Translations under genes and position numbers: made by a program | The notes under the pieces: model-generated | The model's input: the letters and a program-made list of their open reading frames with translations, nothing else | What the model was told of the DNA's origin: nothing | Database searches by the model: none | NCBI GenBank assembly: GCA_944324645.1 | Contig: CALUXB010000002.1 | Location: 248,001-312,000 of the forward strand | Source of the DNA: an uncultured Elusimicrobiales bacterium | Lineage (GTDB): Bacteria; Elusimicrobiota; Elusimicrobia; Elusimicrobiales; Elusimicrobiaceae | Length of the DNA: 64,000 bases | Direction: 5' to 3' | Part shown: in pieces, positions 15,905 through 25,000 of the stretch | How positions within the stretch are numbered: the first letter of the stretch is position 1 | Layout: each line of letters begins with the position of its first letter

Positions 15905-17158
15905 ATGCAATTATTACACAAAACACTTGTTCTTTTTCTTACTACCTGTTTGTTAGGGCAATCCCTTTTGTGGAGCGCTCCCACCGAAACCCAACCCCAA
16001 AATCTTGCCGAGTACCAACAACGAGCCAAACAAGATATCAAGCGCACCCCCTGGATTAACCGGGAAGGAAAATATATTCTGGGCATTGGGGGCACTTCCG
16101 TAGCTTTGTTAATTGCCCAACAGGTTATTCATCAACATCGCCTCAACAACTTGCGTAATGAAACTATGACGGCAATGAAAGCCGTCCAAGAAGATGCTGC
16201 CCGCAGCATATCAGAAACTCAAGCCCGTTGGACCGCACGGGAAACTGCCCTGAAACAAGAACTAATGGAGACCCGAAGCACCCTGGCTGAAGGTCAGAAC
16301 CGTTGGCGCGCACAGGAACTATCTCTTAGAGAGGAACTTGCCTTAACCAAGGAAGAGTTGGCTGCCACAAATAAAAAGCTTTCCTGGACCGAAATCAAAA
16401 TGAATGGATTTAAAAAATCCGCAGAAACCCAAGTAGCCAAACGTAAAGCAGCGGAAGAAGCTTTCCGCGCCCAGGAACAAAATCTGCGTGGGGAATTAGC
16501 AGCTTTGCAGGCCAGATTTGATATGAAAAAAAGCCACTATAACGCTCTTGTCTATTATTCCCCAAAGTTGGACAAAGAATTTGCCGTATATGAGAAATTA
16601 TTTGACAATAGTGTTTCCGAAGCGGAACGTACTGCTTTAAGAAAACAGTTGGCTCAAGAGCCCTGGCTCTTAAAATTTACCCCGGAACAACAAAAAGAAT
16701 TTTTATCTATTATTGATGAGGCCTCCTTGTACCGCCGCGGCACTTATAGAGATGCCGGCGATGGTTTTATGCGTTTTCTCATCCGCCAGGCGATAGACAG
16801 AAATATGCCACTTTATGAGCGTTTAATTGGGATGTGCAGACACGTATTCCATTCCAAAAATATTTTATCTGTTGGCATCCTGGTGGCGTTAGGACTTGCT
16901 TCCCAAAACGCCAGCGCCCAAAGAATTGTAAATCGCGTCAACAGTAATTTTGATCTTTTCTTAAATGCCACCCCGCAGGAACTGGCGGAAATGGAGAAAA
17001 ACCCACAACTGCGCGAAGTATGTATCCAAGGGGCTGAAGCATTGCACGTTATGAGCAATATGACCGAAGAAGAGGCCGCTTTCTTAAAACAAGGCTTGCA
17101 GCAAGCCCCCCTCCCGGCTAAGGCGAATCTCTCCAACCAATTCAATTTAGCCTACTAG
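15905..17158 (+). CDS. Secreted coiled-coil protein, paralogue of the preceding gene
   Basis: A 417-residue protein of unknown function with the same layout as its neighbour: signal peptide (LVLFLTTCLLGQSLLWSA), RTPWINREGKY, a hydrophobic stretch (ILGIGGTSVALLIAQ), a longer coiled coil at about 85-205 rich in Glu, Ala, Arg and Leu with internal repeats (RWTARETALKQEL, RWRAQELSLREEL), and a C-terminal helical domain with a hydrophobic helix (ILSVGILVALGLASQ) followed by SAQRIVNRVNSNFDLFL. ACGAGGAAAAT precedes the ATG. It has its own terminator and a long leader, so the two paralogues seem to be separately transcribed. Confidence 0.72.
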   Translation: MQLLHKTLVLFLTTCLLGQSLLWSAPTETQPQNLAEYQQRAKQDIKRTPWINREGKYILGIGGTSVALLIAQQVIHQHRLNNLRNETMTAMKAVQEDAARSISETQARWTARETALKQELMETRSTLAEGQNRWRAQELSLREELALTKEELAATNKKLSWTEIKMNGFKKSAETQVAKRKAAEEAFRAQEQNLRGELAALQARFDMKKSHYNALVYYSPKLDKEFAVYEKLFDNSVSEAERTALRKQLAQEPWLLKFTPEQQKEFLSIIDEASLYRRGTYRDAGDGFMRFLIRQAIDRNMPLYERLIGMCRHVFHSKNILSVGILVALGLASQNASAQRIVNRVNSNFDLFLNATPQELAEMEKNPQLREVCIQGAEALHVMSNMTEEEAAFLKQGLQQAPLPAKANLSNQFNLAY

Positions 17159-17170
17159 CCTCTATTTAAC

Positions 17171-17200
17171 AACCCCCGGGCCTACACCCGGGGGTTTATT
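17171..17200 (+). terminator. Intrinsic terminator
   Basis: AACCCCCGGG/CCCGGGGGTT stem with a 6-base loop followed by TATTATTT, just after the coiled-coil gene. Confidence 0.85.
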
Positions 17201-17308
17201 ATTTAAAAATTTTCGCTTCGCTCTATGTCACTCCCTATCAAACTTCTTATAGTTCCCTTTTTCTGATGGCTTTTTCCTCTTCATTTCTTGGGCTCACATT
17301 CGGAACGT

Positions 17309-17330
17309 GACAGGCAAATAAAAGCCTGTC
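17309..17330. repeat. Inverted repeat between convergent genes
   Basis: GACAGGC and GCCTGTC are separated by 8 bases in the 190-base spacer between the coiled-coil terminator and the nitroreductase. There is no clean T-run on either side. It may be a weak terminator for the leftward gene. Confidence 0.4.
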
Positions 17331-17389
17331 GTATAGGCTGCTTTTATACCTAGTACTTTATCTTTTGCTTTTGACCTTGCAAAACCCAT

Positions 17390-17983
17390 TTACCTTTCTA
17401 TACACAACCTAGAATCCAACGGCAAATAACTTTTCTCTTCCGTTTCAGACACAGCCAAACCAAACGGCATCTGTGCTACCAATTTCCAAGAAGGATTTAC
17501 ACTAAAAGCAGCTTGCACCTTTTCGTCTATCAGTGGATTATAATGCTGCAGCGAAGCCCCCACCCCTGCTTCTGCCAAAGCGGTCCATACGGCAAACTGC
17601 AGCATACCATTGGCTTGGTGAGCCCAAACAGGGAAATTCTCTTTATAGGCAGCAAACTGTGCCTGCAAACGAGCTACTGTATCCATATCATCATAATACA
17701 GAATCGTTCCATAAGCGGCGGAAAAAGAGGATATTTTAGTATCTGTAGGCGCAAACTTATCGGCAGGGACCACCGCACGCAAACAAGCCCGCACCAACTC
17801 CCAAAACTGTTTATGCTTTTCCCCCAACAAAAGCACAATGCGTGCGCTTTGGCTGTTAAAAGCAGAAGGGGCCAGCAGCAAACATTGTTCAATAATATTT
17901 TGCAATTTTTCTTCGGAAATAGGCAGTTTGTCACTCAAATTATAGCGGGAACGCCGCAATTTCATTGCATCTATCCAGTTCAT
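17390..17983 (-). CDS. Nitroreductase family protein (Frm2/HBN1-like)
   Basis: FMN-dependent oxidoreductase fold, 197 residues. MKLRRSRYNLSDKLPISEEKL has the RRSxRxF-like FMN-phosphate-binding start. APSAFNSQSARIVLLLGEKHKQFW is typical of the subgroup that includes yeast Frm2/Hbn1, as is GVGASLQHYNPLID. Substrates of this subgroup are poorly known; roles in lipid signalling or redox stress have been proposed. GGAGGG precedes the ATG. It is transcribed alone, leftward. Confidence 0.85.
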   Translation of the reverse strand: MNWIDAMKLRRSRYNLSDKLPISEEKLQNIIEQCLLLAPSAFNSQSARIVLLLGEKHKQFWELVRACLRAVVPADKFAPTDTKISSFSAAYGTILYYDDMDTVARLQAQFAAYKENFPVWAHQANGMLQFAVWTALAEAGVGASLQHYNPLIDEKVQAAFSVNPSWKLVAQMPFGLAVSETEEKSYLPLDSRLCIER

Positions 17984-18097
17984 AACTCCTCCCTCTTTCT
18001 CGTATTATAAATAAAATAGCACAAAAAAAACTGCCCCCAATTTTAGGTTAGAGCAAATAGCAAACAAGCTTGTTGGATCTTACAGTTAAAACTTAAC

Positions 18098-18126
18098 TTG
18101 GAGGCAAGCCTCAAACTTGCTAAAAT
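18098..18126 (+). promoter_or_regulatory. Promoter of tRNA-Arg
   Basis: TTGGAG at 18098-18103, a 17-base spacer and TAAAAT at 18121-18126, ending 11 bases before the mature tRNA. Confidence 0.7.
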
Positions 18127-18137
18127 ATAGACAAATC

Positions 18138-18211
18138 GCCCCCGTAACTCAATTGGATAGAGTAGCTCCGTCCTAAGGAGAAAGTTGCGAGTTCAACTCC
18201 CGCCGGGGGCA
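18138..18211 (+). tRNA. tRNA-Arg (anticodon CCT)
   Basis: Acceptor GCCCCCG/CGGGGGC, D arm ACTC...GAGT, anticodon stem GCTCC/GGAGA with loop GTCCTAA (anticodon CCT, reading AGG), T arm with loop TTCAACT. One mismatch is seen in the anticodon stem and one in the T stem. CCA is not encoded, unlike in the tRNA-Gln above. Confidence 0.9.
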
Positions 18212-18288
18212 TTTGTTTTCTTTGGGGATATTGTATTCTTTTCTTCTCTGCAGCAATGATTCTGCGTCCCAAAACTTTCTAGATATAA

Positions 18289-18312
18289 AAAATCCGCCCT
18301 GAGGCGGATTTT
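18289..18312. terminator. Intrinsic terminator after the sigma factor gene
   Basis: AAAATCCGCC/GGCGGATTTT with a 4-base loop, A-run on one side and T-run on the other, so it can act in both directions. It lies about 30 bases beyond the leftward sigma factor stop. Confidence 0.8.
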
Positions 18313-18341
18313 AAATTTATTATTGCTGCAAACACAACCGC

Positions 18342-19433
18342 TTATTTCTTCTTTGTTTTCCGAGCTGAAACCCGCTTTTTGACCGGCTGTTTTTTTGCCT
18401 TTTGTTTTGCAGTTTTTTGTTTTTTGGCAGAGTTCTTTTGCTTTAGCGCGCGGCGGGCCGCTTCCTGTGAGGCCGCTTTCCGGCGCAACAAACGCGCCAA
18501 GGGGCCGCGGTCTATCACTTCGCCCAAAATATTCGTCTTTTGTTTTATACTCATTCCCGTATGCAATTTGCGCGTGCGGTGGTCCGCCGGAACATATTCC
18601 AACAACCCCGCCTTACGGGCCGCTTTGCGCATTTCCGTCACGGCGCGCTCTTCTATTTGGCGCACCCGCTCGCGGGAAAGCCCCATCTTTTCCGCCACCT
18701 CACCCAGCGTTTTAGGTTCATTATCCAATAAGCCAAAGCGCATAGTCAAAATTTCGCGGTCCCGGTCATTTAAATTCATCAGACTTTTCTGCAAAACGCT
18801 TAAATTTTCTGAACGCATATACACGTCGTGCGGATTGCCTTTGCCATCATCGCTGATCATTTCTTCCAACGTCAGTTCGTCCTCTTCCCCCACCAAAGAG
18901 GCCAAAGAATCCACCCCCGTAGCGGCATTTAAAGTGTCCATAATTGCTTTTACCTGGCGGGCGCTCAAATCCAGCTCCGCCGCCATTTCGCTTAAAGAGG
19001 GGTCTCTGCCGTTAGCTTCTTTCAAACTGTTCCAAGCTTTAAACCAACGTTTTAAATTCCCCCAGGCGTGGGAAGGGATTTTAATAGAGCCGGATTGTTC
19101 TTCAATATATTTGCGTATATACTGTTCTATCCAATAAATAGCATAGGTAGAGAAGCGGTAGCCTTTTTCCGGTTGGAATTTTTCTATAGCCTGCATAAGG
19201 CCCAAGTTGCCTTCTTCTATTAAATCCATCAACTCCATACCGGGCCGCTGAAAACGCTTGGCAGTAGGAATTACCAAACGCAAATTCATTTCCATCATTT
19301 TATTTTTAGCGGCTTTGTCGCCTTTTTTGACCTTTTTCCACAGCGCGGCCATTTCCTCCCGGTTTAACTCGCGGGTGATTTGGCCTAAATTTTTAAAATA
19401 TTCATTTACGCTGTCTAGAGGTTCTTTTTCCAT
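18342..19433 (-). CDS. RNA polymerase sigma-70 family factor with Lys-rich C-terminal tail
   Basis: A 363-residue primary-like or group 2 sigma factor. Region 1.2 starts at once (DSVNEYFKNLGQI); region 2 has NLRLVIPTAKRF, MDLIEEGNLGLMQAIEKF and YRFSTYAIYWIEQYIRK (the -10 recognition helix); region 3 contains KIPSHAWGNLKRW; region 4 has LNDRDREILTMRFGL and the helix-turn-helix LGEVAEKMGLSRERVRQIEERA. Region 1.1 is absent. After region 4 come ~80 residues rich in Lys, Arg, Ala and Gln, which is unusual. Whether it is the housekeeping factor or an RpoS-like alternative cannot be settled without the rest of the genome. Confidence 0.88.
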   Translation of the reverse strand: MEKEPLDSVNEYFKNLGQITRELNREEMAALWKKVKKGDKAAKNKMMEMNLRLVIPTAKRFQRPGMELMDLIEEGNLGLMQAIEKFQPEKGYRFSTYAIYWIEQYIRKYIEEQSGSIKIPSHAWGNLKRWFKAWNSLKEANGRDPSLSEMAAELDLSARQVKAIMDTLNAATGVDSLASLVGEEDELTLEEMISDDGKGNPHDVYMRSENLSVLQKSLMNLNDRDREILTMRFGLLDNEPKTLGEVAEKMGLSRERVRQIEERAVTEMRKAARKAGLLEYVPADHRTRKLHTGMSIKQKTNILGEVIDRGPLARLLRRKAASQEAARRALKQKNSAKKQKTAKQKAKKQPVKKRVSARKTKKK

Positions 19434-19594
19434 ATCTGCTTTTTATTCCTTGACTATATGTTAAACGGCAGAGGCTGTGTGTATATCATAGCAATTTTTG
19501 ACCAAATGCGCCGTCTTATACCTCTATCTAAGAATTTTACCAAATAAAATATAATTAAGCTCCCCCGTTCACGCCCGGGGTTTAGAGAGGGTTT

Positions 19595-19624
19595 AAAAAA
19601 CCCGCGTTCTCACGCGGGTTTTTT
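19595..19624. terminator. Intrinsic terminator after the carboxyltransferase gene
   Basis: AAAAAACCCGCG/CGCGGGTTTTTT stem with a 6-base loop. It closes the leftward megasynthase-PPTase-carboxyltransferase run. Confidence 0.88.
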
Positions 19625-19638
19625 ATAAACCTAATAAA

Positions 19639-21243
19639 CTACAGCGGGATATTGCCCGTATTGCTGTGGGCTTTTGGGTCCCGTTTGTTTTTTAAGATAC
19701 GCAGCGCGCCGATAATTTTGCTGCGCGCCTCGGAAGGCTCTATAATCTCGTCAATGGAGCCGTTCATCGCCGTTTGGTACGGAGAAGCAAACTTGTCGGA
19801 ATATTCCTGCGTCAGTTTCTCCTTCATAGCTTCTTTTTTCTGCTCATCGGTTTCTTTTTTTAAGTCCTTAGAGTACAGAATTTCCACCGCGCCGCGCGGG
19901 CCCATAACGGCAATTTCCGCACTGGGGAAAGCAAAGTTAAAATCCCCGCGCAAATATTTAGAACCCATCGCAATATACGCCCCGCCGTATGCTTTGCGCA
20001 GCACCAGCGTAACTTTTGGAACGGTGGCCTCCGCATACGCATAAAGCAGTTTGGCACCGTGGCGGATAATGCCGCCGTGCTCTTGCTGCACGCCGGGCAA
20101 ATAACCGCCGATGTCCACCAACGTCAAAATAGGAATATTAAAAGCATTTAAAAAGCGGATAAAGCGCGCCGCTTTATCGCTGGCGTCGCAGTCCAATGCA
20201 CCGCCCAAATGGGCCGGGTTATTGGCCACCACACCTACCACTTGCCCGCCCATACGCACAAAACCGGTTACCACGTTTTTGGCAAAGTTTTGGTGAATTT
20301 CAAAGAACTCATAATTGTCCGCCAAGCGCCAAATGACGTGATGAATGCGGAACGCTTTTTTGGGGTCCATTTCGCACACGCGCTCCAGCACGTGCACGGG
20401 GCGGTCCGTCGTGTCGGTAGTGGTTTCGGTGGGGGCATTTTCCCGGTTGTTTTGCGGCAGGAAGCTCAAAAGCTCACGCACCTGGCGGAAGCAGTCTTGC
20501 TCTGATTTGGCCACAAACTGGCACACGCCGCTTTTTTCGCTGTGCGGCTGGCTGCCGCCAAGCGTATCAAAATCCACTTCTTCGCCGGTGGCCGCTTTTA
20601 CCACGCTCGGCCCCGTCACAAACATATGGCTGATGCCTTCCACCATAAAAATAAAGTCCGTCAGCGCAGGCGAGTATACCGCCCCGCCGGCACAGGGACC
20701 CAAAATGACGGAAATCTGCGGAATGACGCCGGAAGCTTTGACGTTGCGGTAGAAAATCTCGCCATAGCCGTCTAAGCTGCCCACCCCTTCCTGGATACGC
20801 GCGCCGCCGCTGTCCAAAAGCCCGATGACCGGGATTTTGGCTTCCAGCGCTTTGTCCATAATATCGGCAATTTTTTTGGCGTGGGCCAACCCCAGAGAGC
20901 CGCCCAACTGCGTAAAATCCTGTGCAAAGATAGCCACCGGGCGGCCGTTGATGCGGCCAAAGCCTGTGATGACGCCGTCGCCTTTGATATGTTTGTCGGC
21001 TACGCCAAAGTCGTGGCAGTTGCTTTCCACCAAACTCTTAATTTCAAAAAAGCTGTCTTTATCCAACAAATAAGAAAGTCTTTCCCGGGCTGTAAATTTG
21101 CCCTTGGCTTTCTGGGCTTTATTCTTTTCTTCTCCGGCGCCGGCCATAGCGTCCTGATAAATCTGGCGGAATTTGACCAGACTTTTCGGGGCCGGACGGT
21201 CGGATTTTTTATCCTCTCTGGGATTATCAAAAAGTTCTATCAT
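19639..21243 (-). CDS. Acyl-CoA carboxylase carboxyltransferase subunit (PccB/AccD5-like)
   Basis: Transfers CO2 from carboxybiotin to an acyl-CoA (acetyl-, propionyl- or similar), giving malonyl- or methylmalonyl-CoA. The 534-residue single-chain protein has both crotonase-like halves: the N-half with GLLDSGGARIQEGVGSLDGY and GPCAGGAVYSPALTDFIFMV, and the C-half with DIGGYLPGVQQEHGGIIRHGAKLLYAYAE and YGGAYIAMGSKYL. The acyl-CoA oxyanion glycines are present in both. It lies 15 bases after the PPTase gene that follows the megasynthase, so it probably supplies extender units to that enzyme. AccC and an AccB-like protein are encoded at 48-49.7 kb. Acyl-CoA preference cannot be read from sequence alone. 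Confidence 0.9.
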   Translation of the reverse strand: MIELFDNPREDKKSDRPAPKSLVKFRQIYQDAMAGAGEEKNKAQKAKGKFTARERLSYLLDKDSFFEIKSLVESNCHDFGVADKHIKGDGVITGFGRINGRPVAIFAQDFTQLGGSLGLAHAKKIADIMDKALEAKIPVIGLLDSGGARIQEGVGSLDGYGEIFYRNVKASGVIPQISVILGPCAGGAVYSPALTDFIFMVEGISHMFVTGPSVVKAATGEEVDFDTLGGSQPHSEKSGVCQFVAKSEQDCFRQVRELLSFLPQNNRENAPTETTTDTTDRPVHVLERVCEMDPKKAFRIHHVIWRLADNYEFFEIHQNFAKNVVTGFVRMGGQVVGVVANNPAHLGGALDCDASDKAARFIRFLNAFNIPILTLVDIGGYLPGVQQEHGGIIRHGAKLLYAYAEATVPKVTLVLRKAYGGAYIAMGSKYLRGDFNFAFPSAEIAVMGPRGAVEILYSKDLKKETDEQKKEAMKEKLTQEYSDKFASPYQTAMNGSIDEIIEPSEARSKIIGALRILKNKRDPKAHSNTGNIPL

Positions 21244-21258
21244 TTGCCCTCCCTAAAG

Positions 21259-22011
21259 CTACATTTTACCAAACTTCGCGCCTGCGGCGGCAGGGGCAAA
21301 GGCTACGGTAAATATAAAATCATTGTCAAACGGGGCCGAGTTAAGTATAATTTGCGGCTCCGCGGCGGCCTGCCAAGCTTGCAGGGCTCTCCCTTTCAGG
21401 CGCAGGCGGTCTGCCTCCAGCACAATCTCCCGCGTGTTAAGCGAAAGCCCCCGCCCAAGCAGTTTTACCACCGCTTCTTTTTGCGTCCATACTTTTGTTA
21501 AATGTGCGTCCGTAGCGGGGCCTTTTTCGGCCGGGTCAAAAAACTCTTCCGCCCAGGCGCGGCTTCTTTTTTCTATTTTTTCCAAATCTATGCCTAAAAA
21601 CGTATGCGGCGCAGACACCGCCGCCGCCGCCCAGGACCCCGAATGGGTAATGCTCACGCTGCGCGCGTCAGGCACGGAGCCGACAAACACCTGCGGCGCG
21701 CCGCTGGGCAGTTTTACAATATCAATCTGCTTAAGCACCGCCAGCGCCGCCGCAGACATTTCAGAGAGGGGCACTCCCCCCTCCGCCTGCGCCGCCTCCG
21801 GCGTTTGCGGGCGCGCCGGCGGCAAACTGCACACCGGCAGCAGGCCGCTTTCGCGCGCCAAAAGCGTCTTTAACGCAAACCGGCCCCCGAGCCAGTCCCC
21901 TTTTCTCTTATCGGAGCGGAGCGTTTGCAAGTAGGCGCTTTCGCTGGAAGAGAGAAAAGAGTCCGCCGGGGGCAGGTCTTTAATTTTAATAAACTGCGTT
22001 TTGTACTGCAT
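21259..22011 (-). CDS. 4'-phosphopantetheinyl transferase, Sfp type
   Basis: Attaches phosphopantetheine from CoA to carrier proteins. Starting at the ATG whose A overlaps the megasynthase stop (TAATG), the protein has 250 residues. Motifs are SITHSGSWAAAAV, FLGIDLEKIEKR (Mg-binding Asp and Glu) and KVWTQKEAVVKLLGRGLSL (the WxxKEA motif). The 1-base overlap with the megasynthase indicates coupled translation and a dedicated role for that enzyme. An in-frame upstream start would extend it into the megasynthase gene and is less likely. The Ala/Pro-rich stretch near 70-85 is unusual for the family. Confidence 0.9.
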   Translation of the reverse strand: MQYKTQFIKIKDLPPADSFLSSSESAYLQTLRSDKRKGDWLGGRFALKTLLARESGLLPVCSLPPARPQTPEAAQAEGGVPLSEMSAAALAVLKQIDIVKLPSGAPQVFVGSVPDARSVSITHSGSWAAAAVSAPHTFLGIDLEKIEKRSRAWAEEFFDPAEKGPATDAHLTKVWTQKEAVVKLLGRGLSLNTREIVLEADRLRLKGRALQAWQAAAEPQIILNSAPFDNDFIFTVAFAPAAAGAKFGKM

Positions 22012-25000
22012 TATTGGCCAATGGCCTGATAGCCGTGGAACTCTACCCACACGTCGCCGTTTTGGTCAAACACATAGGCGTCGTGCAATGTTTTTCCGTC
22101 GGCGGTCAAGCCTTTAAACCGTCCGTAGAGATACAGCTTCTGCGGCGGGGTCTGGCGTTTAAATACGGCCACTTCTTTTATGCCGTCGGGCAAGGTCATT
22201 TTATTATCAATGGCCATATCGCGAAAACCGCAGCACTGGAAGGCCGCTTCAATAAGCATCGGGTTAGCCAGCAGTACTTTTTCGCCGTCTTTCCACTGCG
22301 GCTGCGGGGTGGTGTTATAGACAGCTAAAGAACTGTCTTTATCCGCCTTTAAAATGCCGCCCAGCACCTGAAAGCTCGGCCCGTGGAAATACTTTTTATA
22401 GATTTCTTCTTTGGTAATTTGCGGTGCGGCGTTGGGGTCTAACTGGATTTGGTCTTTGACTTCATTCCAGGTGGATACAAAGCCGTCCTGCATGGCGTGC
22501 GCCGTAAAGTGGCGGCGGGTGTTGCCCATTTTCACGCCTTTGCTGTTGATAAAGTCGGACTCAATTTCCATAGAAATATCGCCGTTGACTTCCGTGCCGA
22601 TGACGCGCACGGCCTGCGGGCGGTTGCGCAACAGTTTAATAGGCAGGTAAAAATGTACGTCTTTTAAGCCCTGCGGCACGCGTCCGCCCAATGCGGTGGC
22701 GGTTTCCATAAACGTTTCAATGCCCATCACGCCCGGCACATAGGGGGTGCCTTCAATAGCGTGGTCGGACAGATACGGGTCGGAGTCCAAGTTAAACTCT
22801 TTTTCAGTGTGGATTTCTTTGTTTTTTTCCAAAGAAGCCACCTTGCCTAAAAAGTGGTTGGCCTGCGTCGGGTCCGGCAAGGGCGCTTGGGCGGCTTTAG
22901 CCTCTTTGGGCGCGGCGGAAGAGCCGCCGTTTCCATTAGAGCCGCTGCCCCCTTTGGGCGCGTTTTGCGCGCCCGTGGGGACAATTTCGTCCATCTCAAA
23001 GCGGTGCTGGTGATCCCAGTCCAGGCGGCCCAAAGAGCCGGTCAGCACGATTTCGGGCACGTCGCCGTACACGATTTCGTCCAAGAATATCTGCATACCG
23101 TCTTCGGGGTCCACAAAGTCTACGCCGTTGGATTTGAGGAACGTTTCCACGCCGGCGCGCACGCCCATACCCACATTCTTATAGGCGCTCATCGCGATAG
23201 AAATGGCGCGGTAGCCTTGGTTGGTCAGCGAGAAAGCCGATTTGGCCAAATAGTCGTTGGCGGAGGCGTAGTCGCTCTGGCCCAAGTTGCCGTATTTGCC
23301 GGCAATGGAGGAGGCAAAAGCGAAGAAGCCGTCGTCACGCACGATGTTGTTAGCCAAGAAGCTGGCAAAGCTGGTGGCTTTTACGTCAAAGATGCGATAA
23401 TATTCCGCGGGGTCTTTGTCGTAAATCAGCTTAGAGCGTTCCAACCCGGCAAAGTGGATTAATCCGTCCACGCGGCCGTTTTTGGCTTTGATTTTCGTGC
23501 AGACTTCTTTGACCATAGAGCTGTTCATCACGTCGCAGTGGTAATATTCCACTTCGCTGCCCAGGTCGCGCAGTTTCTGCAAGTTGTTGTAAAGCGTGAT
23601 AGAGTCTTTCACGCGGCCGAAAGCGCGCTCCAACATCACCGGGGTGGCCTTCTGCGTCTTGTCTGCTTTGAGGTCTTCCCAGATTTGTTTCTTCAGCGCC
23701 GCCAGTTCGGCTTCGTTCATAGACGCCCACAGCGGGGTCTTTTCCTGGATTTCAATGATATCCAAGACGATAATCTTGCTGTGGTACTGCGCCGCAATTT
23801 TCTGGCTGAGCATCGCGCCAATGCCGCGGCCCGAACCGGTAAAGATAATGGTCTTGCCGGCCAGGTCAAAGCGTTTTTCGCTTCTGTCCAAGCGCACCGG
23901 GACGGACAAGATGGTGCTGCGTCCGCCTTCCCGCGCGCCAATCATCAGGCGCATATCGCCGTGGAGCACTTCTTCCATCGTGTAGCGGGCCATTTCGTCC
24001 GGCGTGGTGGTGGGCTCAAAGTCAATAAGCTTGCTAATCGCGCCGGTACGTTCATAGACGTCTTTGCGGTAGCAGGTAACGCCGCCGGTCAGCGCGCCGG
24101 AGATGGGGTTAAACTCATCTTTGGTCGTGTAACCGAAGTTACCATCAATCTTCGTGTTGACTGCAAAGAACGTATCGGCGTCGGTACGGTTGGACAAGCC
24201 TTTTTCAAATACGCGCAAGGCAATAAACAACGGCATAACGTATTTGGTCAGCTCATTGTGCGGGCTGGCTTTCTTGTCAAATTTCTTGACGGTGGCTCCC
24301 AGCAAATACACAATACCCTGAATGTTGGGATCTTCCGCGGCGTACTCTTTGAGCGCGGCCTCGGTTTCTTCGTACGATTCCCAGTTCACAATCGTGGTAT
24401 TTTTGCTGCGGGTCTTGAGCGTGGTAAACACGTGGGTTTTTACGCCCAATTCTTTGAACTCTTCCTGATAGGCTTTAATCAGTTGGGAGTTATCGGCAAA
24501 AATCAGCACCGTGCGGTCTTTGGACAGACGGCGGTTTTCGCGCTCGGTCAGCGGGGCCTGCGCCACCACGGTTACATTGCGCAGTTTTTTCTCGTGGCAA
24601 TGTTCGCCGGCGTAGCCTTCACGTTCGGGCCGTTCAGCCAAAGACACGTGCGGTTTAATCGGCTCGGTCGGGTTGGTGGTCAACATTTCTTCAGAAGGTT
24701 TCTCCACCTTTTCCGCCGTCGGCACCGCTTCCTGCACCGTAGCTACCTTAATAGTGGGCAGCTGCGGCTCTTGCGGCTGAGCCACAGGAGCCGGGGCGGG
24801 TTGAACCGCCGCAGCGGGAACAGGCTGAGCTGCAGGCGCCGGAGCCGGAGTTACCGTCGGGGCGGGTTGAGCCGCCACAGCAGGCTGAGCCACAGGAGCC
24901 GGGGCCGGGGTTGCCGCGGCAGGAGCCGCCGCACCTTCAGTGCCGGCATTAGCCATAGCATATTGAATGATAGAGCGAATGGTCGGATAATCTTTGAGCT

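Noticed and set aside
20881-21501. A 206-codon plus-strand frame across the carboxyltransferase/PPTase junction
   Set aside because: It overlaps two well-supported genes on the other strand, with no family likeness.
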